Part shown: positions 55,057 through 62,159 of the stretch, in pieces
Layout of the letters: the number at the start of each line of letters is the position of its first letter
How positions within the stretch are numbered: position 1 is the first letter of the stretch
NCBI RefSeq assembly: GCF_000179615.1
Contig: NZ_AEDD01000011.1
Coordinates: 186,001-250,000 of the forward strand
Length of the DNA: 64,000 nt
Direction: 5' to 3'
Source of the DNA: Paenibacillus curdlanolyticus YK9
GTDB lineage: Bacteria > Bacillota > Bacilli > Paenibacillales > Paenibacillaceae
Made by a program: the position numbers and the translations under genes
The notes under the pieces: model-generated
Told to the model about the DNA's origin: nothing
The model's input: only the letters and a program-made list of their open reading frames with translations
Databases searched by the model: none

Positions 55057-55105
55057 GCGCGAGCTGGAAGGATAGGAATGTGGAAGGGGACTGAAAGGTG
55101 ACTGA

Positions 55106-55134
55106 AAGCTGCGGAGGCGATCCGCGGCTTTTTT
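55106..55134 (+). terminator. Intrinsic terminator closing the LysW cluster
   Basis: AAGC-T-GCGGA-N5-TCCGC-G-GCTT followed by TTTT. It separates the LysW cluster from the Pfa-like synthase genes. Confidence 0.75.
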
Positions 55135-55164
55135 CGTGTTCCAACTGGACGCACGCTCTCGCGC

Positions 55165-55350
55165 TAACGGACTGTAAAGCCGTTATTACGCTGAAAACAG
55201 CGAAGTTGATTCTGTAACGGACCTCCGAGGCGTTATTGGGTTAATATGGGCGCGAATGGGGTTATTTTGGTGCGAATAAAGGCTTTGGAGTCCGTTACAA
55301 ATTCAAACCCTGTCTTTTTCGCCAAATAACGGCTCTCAGGTCCCTTAGCC
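55165..55350. repeat. Dispersed palindromic intergenic repeat, copy 3
   Basis: Direct arms CTAACGGACTGTAAAGCCG and GTAACGGACCTCCGAGGCG, then inverted arms GGCTTTGGAGTCCGTTAC and AATAACGGCTCTCAGGTCC. Same plan as the copies at 20.3 and 40.5 kb. The rest of the 55135-55772 gap holds only the promoter region described next. Confidence 0.75.
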
Positions 55351-55533
55351 GAGTTATTTAGTGAGTGATGCATTGAAGCAGACGTACCTGTATAGGGAAA
55401 CGTCTTTTGTTGTTTTGCTAGGAATGAAAGTGGATCGAGAGCTGTGGAGTCGTGGTCGATCTATGCCATTTGTCCTTGTCTGCACACATTCACTAGAAAA
55501 ACGAGGGAGAAATTCGTCTAAATTCGACAAAAT

Positions 55534-55567
55534 GTGAATTCACGAGAGCGGATTGTTCCCTTATAAT
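55534..55567 (+). promoter_or_regulatory. Candidate SigA promoter with overlapping palindrome, Pfa-like operon
   Basis: TTCACG (55539-55544), a 17-base spacer and a perfect TATAAT (55562-55567). The perfect palindrome GTGAATTCAC (55534-55543) overlaps the -35 and could be an operator. The leader is about 200 bases. Confidence 0.5.
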
Positions 55568-55772
55568 AGGCAATAGGAACCAAGATAGGAAGGAAGTACA
55601 TCGGGCAATTTGTCGGGTGATAGACAGGAGTATTTTTACTTGCGGCAAGCTGTCCGTTATCGATTTTTAACCGTGTATTAACCTTGGATTACTGTAGTTA
55701 ATTTGTTTATTAACGAGCATTGAACGGGTGATTTAAAGCATGCTTAAAGTACGTGAAAAAGGAGGAAGGCAA

Positions 55773-58700
55773 GTGAACGACTCAATAGGATCCGGTGCGA
55801 TCGCAATCGTCGGTGTCAGCGCGTTGTTCCCTGGATCGACCGATAACAGGGGATTCTGGAACGACATCATGGCTGGTAACGATCTGATGACCGACATTCC
55901 TAGCTCGCATTGGCTCATCGAGGATTATTACGATCCTACGCCGATGACGCCGGACAAAACCTATGCCAAGCGAGGCGCTTTTCTGAAGCAGGTGCAATTC
56001 GATCCGAAGGAATTCTCGATGCCGCCAAGCAACATTCCTGCGACGGATACGAGTCAATTGCTCGGCCTGATGGTGGCGAAGAGCGTGCTGGAAGACGCGG
56101 CGCAAGGTCAATTCAGCTTGATCGACAAGGATCGGATCAGTGTCATTCTCGGGACAGCATCCGCCTCGGAGCTCACCGTGGAGCTTGGCAGCCGCATTCA
56201 GCGGCCGGTCTGGGTGAAGGTGCTTCGGGAGAGCGGACTGCCGGAGGATGAGGTGCAAGAAATTAGCGACCGCATTGCTGCCGAGTACGTGCCATGGAAG
56301 GAAAGTTCGTTCCCCGGCTTGCTAGGCAACGTTATTGCGGGAAGAATCGCCAACCATTTTAACCTCGGCGGTACGAACTGCATCGTGGATGCGGCATGCG
56401 CCAGCTCCTTAACGTCCATCTCGATGGGCGCGATGGAGCTGTTGGCTGGAAAGTCCGATCTTGTCATTACTGGCGGCGTAGATACGTTAAACGATATTTT
56501 CATGTTTATGTGCTTCAGCCAGACGCCAGCGCTATCCCCGACAGGCGACTGCCGTCCGTTCTCGGATCAGGCAGATGGAACGATGCTCGGCGAAGGGTTA
56601 TGCATGTTTGCGCTACGGCGTCTGGAGGATGCAGAGCGAGACGGCGATCGGATCTACGCTGTGCTGAGAGGCTTCGGGACATCGTCCGACGGGAAGTCCA
56701 AAAGCGTGTACGCGCCTGTTTCCAAAGGGCAAGCAAAAGCGCTTCGGCGTGCATATGAGATGGCCGGGTATTCGCCTGCTACCGTAGAGCTTATGGAAGC
56801 GCACGGAACGGGGACGAAAGCGGGCGATGCGGCGGAATTTGCCGGGTTAGCTTCGGTATTTGATGACGGAACAAGAGCGGATCGGCAATGGTGCGCGCTC
56901 GGCTCCGTCAAATCCCAGATCGGACACACGAAGGGAACGGCGGGAGCGGCTGGCATGTTCAAGGCTGTCATGGCGCTTCGTCATAAGGCGCTGCCGCCCA
57001 CGATTAAGGTCGATCGGCCCAATCCGAACTTGGATATTTCGAACAGCCCGTTTTATTTGAATACAAAAGCGCGGCCTTGGATCAGGGGGGCTTCACATCC
57101 GAGACGAGCATCCGTCAGCGCGTTCGGCTTCGGCGGCAGCAACTTTCACGTCACCTTAGAGGAATATAAGGGACCGGGCCGTCAGGCTTGGAAGCTGCGG
57201 ACCATGCCGTCCGAGCTGCTCCTGTTCAGCGCGAACAATCCGGCGGATTTGCTAGCCCAGTGTGAAGAGCTGCTTGCCGGATTGACAGACGACGAAGGAT
57301 TGCATGCTTATCTCGCTCGGCATACACAGTCGTATTATGATCCGAAGCAGCCGGCGAGGCTGGCGCTTGTAACCGCGGATCTGAGTGATCTAAGGATCAA
57401 ACTGGAGAAGGCAATCGCAGCGCTTCGTCATCATCCAGAGCAACGGATCGATGATAATAGCGGGATTTATTATGCGAATGGCGCGATTCCAGGCAAAATA
57501 GCGATGCTGTTTCCCGGCCAAGGAAGCCAGTATCTGAACATGGGATCGGAGCTGCTATTGGCATTCGACGAAGCACGTGCGGTGTGGGATAGGGCGGCTG
57601 ATGTGTCAATGGATGCAAGCAGCAGCCTGCATGAGATTGTCTACCCTCGGCCCGTGTTTACCAGCGAAGAGCTGGATACGCAGCGCAACCGATTGCAGGC
57701 AACTGAATGGGCGCAGCCAGCCATTGGCGCGATGAGCATGTCGGCGCTGCATGTGCTGCGCAAGGCTGGCGTTCAAGCAGAGCATTTTGCGGGTCATAGC
57801 TTCGGTGAGCTTTCCGCGTTGTGCGCAGCGGGTGTACTCAATGAGGCAGACATGCTGCAAGCGGCGAGAAAGCGCGGCGAGCTAATGGCTGCCGCCTCCG
57901 CAGCATCGGCAGGCAGCGGCGCGATGTGCGCGGTGTTCGCCTCAATAAGCCAGGTGCGCGCGATAGTAGAAGAGAGCGGACTAGCCGTGACCTGCGCAAA
58001 CCATAACAGTCCAAGCCAAGTTGTCATCTCAGGGGAAGCGGAAGCCATTAGCCGCATGGAGGGAGCATTGTCTGCGCAAGGCATAAGCTGCCAACGGCTG
58101 CCTGTATCCACGGCCTTTCATTCGCCTCTCGTCGCTTCCTCTGTACCGGAGTTCCGTACGTATCTGGCGGACTGTTCCGTTGAAGCGGGGCGGGGTGTGG
58201 TGGTGTCGAACGCAGACGGCCAGCCGTTCCCTTCAACTCCGGACGGATTGCGAGATCAGCTGGCCGCTCAAATCGCGCAGCCTGTTCTGTTCGCAGAGAC
58301 GGTTCAGGCGCTCTATGCGAGCGGCGTACGCACATTTATAGAGGTCGGACCGAGCGCCGTCCTGACTGGTCTTGTTGCGCAATGCCTTGCAGGCAAGGAT
58401 ATTGTGGCCGTCGGCACCGATCGCAAAGGGCAGCACGGCGTCCATTCGTTGTGGCACACGCTCGGTCGGCTGGCTTCTGCCGGCGTACCGATCGATCTCA
58501 GGTCGTTCTGGGAGGATTACAAGGAAGAGGGAGATCCTCGCAACAGTCATAAGCCAGCATTCACCATTCCGCTCAGCGGCGTCAATAACGGTCGGCCTTA
58601 TCCGCCTAAGGGGGGAACGCCAGCGCTGCCGAAGCCAAATGAGGCTAAGGCGATGATTAACGCCGCACCAAGCTCAGGAACGGAGCTGCGGGCATCTGAG

Positions 58701-59780
58701 GCGGCTCTGCCGAACCTACAACAAGAGGCTGCAGCCCAGCGTCCGGCACTCGCCTATACAGCCGTCTCGCAAGTTGGCGCTGGAGCATCCGGCATGGATT
58801 TGGCAAGAGTTACTTATGCAGAACAACAGCAGGCTGCTTCGAATATAGCAATGTCTCGAATCAACGATATTCAGGGGGAAACTACGATGTCTAACTATTC
58901 GATTACGACCCAATCCGTTCTTCTTGGCGCGATCACAGAGATGCAGCGCCAGACGATGGAGGCGCATGCTGCCTACCAACGTGCCATGGCGGACAGCCAC
59001 ATCGCTTTCTTGCGCACGGCTGAAGTTTCGCTTGCCGGGCTAAGCGCCCTGGCAGCCGGAGGGCTCGGCGCTTTCGCCGCGATGCCTGAAATTGCAGCCT
59101 CTGCTGCTATTCCTGCGCCTGTGGCACCAGCAGCGCCGGCATACATGCCGCCAGCGCCAGTGGCTCCAGCAGCGCCGGCATACATGCCGCTAGCGCCAGT
59201 GGCACCAGCAGCGCCGGCGTACATACCGCCAGCGCCAGTGGCACCAGCAGCGCCGGCATACATGCCGCCAGCGCCAGCCGCTCCAGCAGCGCCAGCGTAC
59301 ATGCCGCCAGCGCCAGTGGCACCAGCAGCGCCGGCATACATGCCGCCAGCGCCAGCCGCTCCAGCAGCGCCGGCGTACATGCCGCCAGCGCCAGTGGCCC
59401 CAGCAGCGCCGGCGTACATAGCGCCCGCGCCAGCCGCTCCAGCAGCGCCAGCGTACATGCCGCCAGCGCCAGCCACGCCAGCAGCTGCTGAAGCAGCAGC
59501 ACCCCCACCGTCTAGCGATGTGAGGTCGGTCATGCTCGAAGTGGTAGCGGAGAAGACGGGCTATCCGGTCGAAATGCTTGATTTTGATATCGAGCTTGAG
59601 TCGGGGCTTGGGATCGATTCGATCAAACGCGTCGAGATTTTATCCGCGGTGCAGGATCAGCTGCCGGAGCTGCCAGACGTGCAGCCGGGCGAGCTGGCTG
59701 CGCTTAATACGTTGGGCGAAATTGTTGATTATATGAACCAAGCGCTCGGTAAGGGCAAGGAGTTTGCAGGAAAAAAGTAG
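55773..59780 (+). CDS. PUFA-synthase-like (PfaA-type) synthase: KS-AT-ACP
   Basis: About 1335 residues. The ketosynthase (10-460) has Cys209 in VDAACASSL and His in EAHGTGTKAGD and IGHTKGTAG. The acyltransferase (580-880) has LFPGQGSQYLNMG and Ser676 in GHSFGE. A linker with MQRQTMEAHAAYQRAM, as seen in PfaA proteins, and nine Ala/Pro repeats leads to one ACP with Ser1283 in GLGIDSIKRVEIL. Known PfaA proteins continue into a ketoreductase; here TAG stops the frame right after A_AAA_AAG, and the KR follows in the -1 frame. GTG 55773 is chosen because AAAGGAGGAAGG precedes it (ATG 55740 lacks one). Product class: iterative lipid/polyketide, chain unknown. Confidence 0.85.
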   Translation: MNDSIGSGAIAIVGVSALFPGSTDNRGFWNDIMAGNDLMTDIPSSHWLIEDYYDPTPMTPDKTYAKRGAFLKQVQFDPKEFSMPPSNIPATDTSQLLGLMVAKSVLEDAAQGQFSLIDKDRISVILGTASASELTVELGSRIQRPVWVKVLRESGLPEDEVQEISDRIAAEYVPWKESSFPGLLGNVIAGRIANHFNLGGTNCIVDAACASSLTSISMGAMELLAGKSDLVITGGVDTLNDIFMFMCFSQTPALSPTGDCRPFSDQADGTMLGEGLCMFALRRLEDAERDGDRIYAVLRGFGTSSDGKSKSVYAPVSKGQAKALRRAYEMAGYSPATVELMEAHGTGTKAGDAAEFAGLASVFDDGTRADRQWCALGSVKSQIGHTKGTAGAAGMFKAVMALRHKALPPTIKVDRPNPNLDISNSPFYLNTKARPWIRGASHPRRASVSAFGFGGSNFHVTLEEYKGPGRQAWKLRTMPSELLLFSANNPADLLAQCEELLAGLTDDEGLHAYLARHTQSYYDPKQPARLALVTADLSDLRIKLEKAIAALRHHPEQRIDDNSGIYYANGAIPGKIAMLFPGQGSQYLNMGSELLLAFDEARAVWDRAADVSMDASSSLHEIVYPRPVFTSEELDTQRNRLQATEWAQPAIGAMSMSALHVLRKAGVQAEHFAGHSFGELSALCAAGVLNEADMLQAARKRGELMAAASAASAGSGAMCAVFASISQVRAIVEESGLAVTCANHNSPSQVVISGEAEAISRMEGALSAQGISCQRLPVSTAFHSPLVASSVPEFRTYLADCSVEAGRGVVVSNADGQPFPSTPDGLRDQLAAQIAQPVLFAETVQALYASGVRTFIEVGPSAVLTGLVAQCLAGKDIVAVGTDRKGQHGVHSLWHTLGRLASAGVPIDLRSFWEDYKEEGDPRNSHKPAFTIPLSGVNNGRPYPPKGGTPALPKPNEAKAMINAAPSSGTELRASEAALPNLQQEAAAQRPALAYTAVSQVGAGASGMDLARVTYAEQQQAASNIAMSRINDIQGETTMSNYSITTQSVLLGAITEMQRQTMEAHAAYQRAMADSHIAFLRTAEVSLAGLSALAAGGLGAFAAMPEIAASAAIPAPVAPAAPAYMPPAPVAPAAPAYMPLAPVAPAAPAYIPPAPVAPAAPAYMPPAPAAPAAPAYMPPAPVAPAAPAYMPPAPAAPAAPAYMPPAPVAPAAPAYIAPAPAAPAAPAYMPPAPATPAAAEAAAPPPSSDVRSVMLEVVAEKTGYPVEMLDFDIELESGLGIDSIKRVEILSAVQDQLPELPDVQPGELAALNTLGEIVDYMNQALGKGKEFAGKK
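59114..59470 (+). repeat. Nine tandem 39-bp units coding an Ala/Pro linker
   Basis: Nine 13-residue units of the form VAPAAPAYMPPAP with Val/Ala and Met/Ile variants, between the MQ-x-HA linker and the ACP. A flexible tether for the ACP. The high identity suggests recent expansion and unstable copy number. Confidence 0.85.
59757..59780 (+). promoter_or_regulatory. Candidate programmed -1 frameshift signal
   Basis: The in-frame heptamer A_AAA_AAG (59771-59777) is followed directly by the TAG stop (59778-59780), with a Shine-Dalgarno-like AAGGAG (59757-59762) eight bases upstream, as in dnaX. A -1 slip continues through GTA GTT GCC CAT GGT AGC into the KR-DH frame without a stop. A missing A in the homopolymer (sequence error or mutation) would look the same. 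Confidence 0.6.
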
Positions 59781-59809
59781 TTGCCCATGGTAGCAAAAGG
59801 CCTGCCGTT

Positions 59810-62119
59810 GTGCGTTACGGCGTGAAAGCTGCTCCCGCGCCAGCGGCAGGCTTGGCGATGCCGGGCCTGTGGGACGGCGCAGCTATTGAAATCATGGATG
59901 ACGGGAACGGAATTGCAGAAGCGCTCGCAAAGCGCATGTTAGCAGCAGGAGCGCAGGCGAGAGTGGTAGCCTCTGTTTCCGATAAAGCAGATGCTGTCAT
60001 CTGGCTGGATGCGCTAAAGACGATGGACACGGATGAAGAGGCATTATTGGCGAACCGCCGCGCCTTCGAGGCAGCGAAGACGGTTGCTGCAAAGTTTGCC
60101 CGGCAGGGCGGCGTTTTTGTCACGGTGCAGGATACTGGCGGCTCATTCGGCCTAACGAACTTGGCGTCACCCCGCAGTGTGTGGACAGCTGGCTTAACGG
60201 GGCTTGTGAAGACAGCGGCGCGTGAATGGCCGAAAGCCGCCGTCAAGGCGATCGATCTCAATCGTGAGGGGCTCACGGCAGAGGAATCATCTGAGCGGAT
60301 TTTCCAGGAGCTGTTTGCCGGAGGGCCCGAATACGAGGTTGGTCTTCAGGCTGCTGGAACGCGAATAACGCCAATATTAGATCTGGAGTCAGCTGCGTCT
60401 GCTTCGGTCAGCGATGGAAGGGATGGCCAAGCACAGTCGGAAGAGCCTGCCGTCCTGCTCGTATCCGGAGGAGCAAGAGGCGTTACGGCTGCAGCGATAG
60501 CAGCGCTGGCGCGGACAGAACGGCAGCGCTTCATTTTGCTCGGCAGAACGCCGCTCGAAGAAGAGCCTGTCGTATGCAGGGGGATCTCTGATGACGCGGG
60601 AATGAAGCGCGCGCTGCTCGAACAGTCAAAGGCGGACGGCACAACCTTGCCATTGGCGGAGCTCGGCCGAAAAGTACAGCGTATTGTGATGAATCGCGAA
60701 ATTGCCGATAATCTTCAGACGCTGAGAGCGCTTGGTTCGGAAGTCGTCTACGTGCCAGTCGACGTGCAAAACGCTGAGGCGCTGCGGGAAGCGCTGCTTC
60801 CGATCCGCGCGCAATGGGGGCCGATCACCGGCATCGTGCATGGCGCGGGGGTGTTGGCTGACAAAGCGATTGCGGACAAGACGCTGGACCAATTCGACTA
60901 TGTATTCGATACGAAAGTAGGGGGCCTTCGCGCTTTGCTGTCCGTAACAGAAAGCGATCCGCTTTCGCTCATTTGCCTGTTCTCTTCGGTATCCGCCCGC
61001 AGCGGCAATGTTGGGCAAGCGGATTATGCAATGGCCAATGAGGTGCTGAATAAGTGCGCCCAATCCGAAGCGATCCGCCGCGGCTCAGGCTGCATCGTGA
61101 AGTCGATCAACTGGGGTCCGTGGGACGGCGGGATGGTCAGCCCGCTGTTGAAGAAGCATTTTGAACAGCGCGGCGTCAATCTGATTCCGCTGGAGGAAGG
61201 AACCGCTGCTTTCGTAGCGGAGGCGACGGACATGAACGGGCCTGTCGAGGTTGTCATCGGCGGCTGTTCGGAGGACAGGCCAACTCTGATCGAAGGCGCG
61301 TCAGAGAGAAGCTGGCATGCGGAATTGTTTCTGCCCGAGCCCTCGCATGCGCCTTGGCTGAACGATCATCGGATCGGCGGCAATCCCGTCGTACCGGCTG
61401 TGATGGCACTGGATTGGTTTGTACGCGCTGCATCGGCAGCCTATCCGCATCTTACGGTGAAGCAGTGCTCGAACTTGTCGGTCAAAAAAGGAATTGTAGC
61501 TGCAGCAAATGACGGTAAACGCATTCGGCTGACCTTGGCATGCTTCGACCGAACGGACGGTCTTGCGCATGCTCGGCTGAGCTTCGAGCTCAGGGGAGAG
61601 GAAGGACTCATTCACTATACAGCTGACGTCGAAATGGGTATCGTGCATGATACTGAGCAGGGGGATGCGCCTATGTTTGAAGCAGCTGGCGGTGAAGCAT
61701 GGCGTTGGCAATTGGCTGACATCTATGATGGCAGCAAGCTTTTCCATGGATCAGCCTTCCGGGTCATTCGTGAGCTGACGCTGGCAGGCCATGAGGGCGC
61801 AGAAGCGATATTCAAGCATGACGAGGCGACGGCATGGTCGCATCAAGAAGGGCAAATCGATCCGGCGATGCTCGATGGCGGCTTGCAGCTCGCACGGCTG
61901 TGGGGAATCCGAATGTTTGGCGAAACGACCCTACCGACCACGATCGGATCGTATGCAGCTTACCGAAGCATGCCCGAGCATGAATCGATCGTCTGTCGGA
62001 TTCGGAGCGAGCGTCGCGGTAGGTACAAGACGGTTTCGCAGTTGGCTTGGTTGAACGAACAAGGCGAAGTGCTCGCAGAGCTTCGAAACGTCGAGATGCA
62101 TATCGTTGCCGGCCAATAG
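59810..62119 (+). CDS. PUFA-synthase-like ketoreductase and dehydratase (KR-DH)
   Basis: 769 residues if begun at GTG 59810, which has only a weak AAAAGG upstream; the frame is open back to the slippery site at 59771-59777. KR motifs are LLVSGGARGVTAAAIAAL (about 218-235), GIVHGAGVLADKAI and SSVSARSGNVGQADYAMAN (Ser and Tyr). The C-terminal third is a hot-dog dehydratase-like domain with His520 in WLNDHRIGGNPVVPAV. The segment RPAVVRYGVKAAPAPA just around the start resembles the ACP-KR junction inside PfaA proteins, supporting expression as one chain with the upstream KS-AT-ACP. Confidence 0.8.
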   Translation: MRYGVKAAPAPAAGLAMPGLWDGAAIEIMDDGNGIAEALAKRMLAAGAQARVVASVSDKADAVIWLDALKTMDTDEEALLANRRAFEAAKTVAAKFARQGGVFVTVQDTGGSFGLTNLASPRSVWTAGLTGLVKTAAREWPKAAVKAIDLNREGLTAEESSERIFQELFAGGPEYEVGLQAAGTRITPILDLESAASASVSDGRDGQAQSEEPAVLLVSGGARGVTAAAIAALARTERQRFILLGRTPLEEEPVVCRGISDDAGMKRALLEQSKADGTTLPLAELGRKVQRIVMNREIADNLQTLRALGSEVVYVPVDVQNAEALREALLPIRAQWGPITGIVHGAGVLADKAIADKTLDQFDYVFDTKVGGLRALLSVTESDPLSLICLFSSVSARSGNVGQADYAMANEVLNKCAQSEAIRRGSGCIVKSINWGPWDGGMVSPLLKKHFEQRGVNLIPLEEGTAAFVAEATDMNGPVEVVIGGCSEDRPTLIEGASERSWHAELFLPEPSHAPWLNDHRIGGNPVVPAVMALDWFVRAASAAYPHLTVKQCSNLSVKKGIVAAANDGKRIRLTLACFDRTDGLAHARLSFELRGEEGLIHYTADVEMGIVHDTEQGDAPMFEAAGGEAWRWQLADIYDGSKLFHGSAFRVIRELTLAGHEGAEAIFKHDEATAWSHQEGQIDPAMLDGGLQLARLWGIRMFGETTLPTTIGSYAAYRSMPEHESIVCRIRSERRGRYKTVSQLAWLNEQGEVLAELRNVEMHIVAGQ

Positions 62120-62159
62120 CAAAGCAAAGAAAGCACATGAGTGAGAGGAAGGTTGCAGG

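Noticed and set aside
59114-59470. Regular 39-bp units considered as a CRISPR-like array
   Set aside because: No unique spacers; the units are contiguous and in frame with the synthase.
58973-59533. A long antisense open frame over the Ala/Pro repeats
   Set aside because: It is the mirror of a GC-rich tandem repeat coding Ala/Pro on the sense strand and gives only a Gly/Ala-rich repeat.
58889-59780. A possible separate gene starting at ATG 58889 (SD-like GGGGGAA), giving a free linker-ACP protein
   Set aside because: The frame is continuous with KS-AT and the segment matches the usual PfaA linker; internal start is possible but unsupported.
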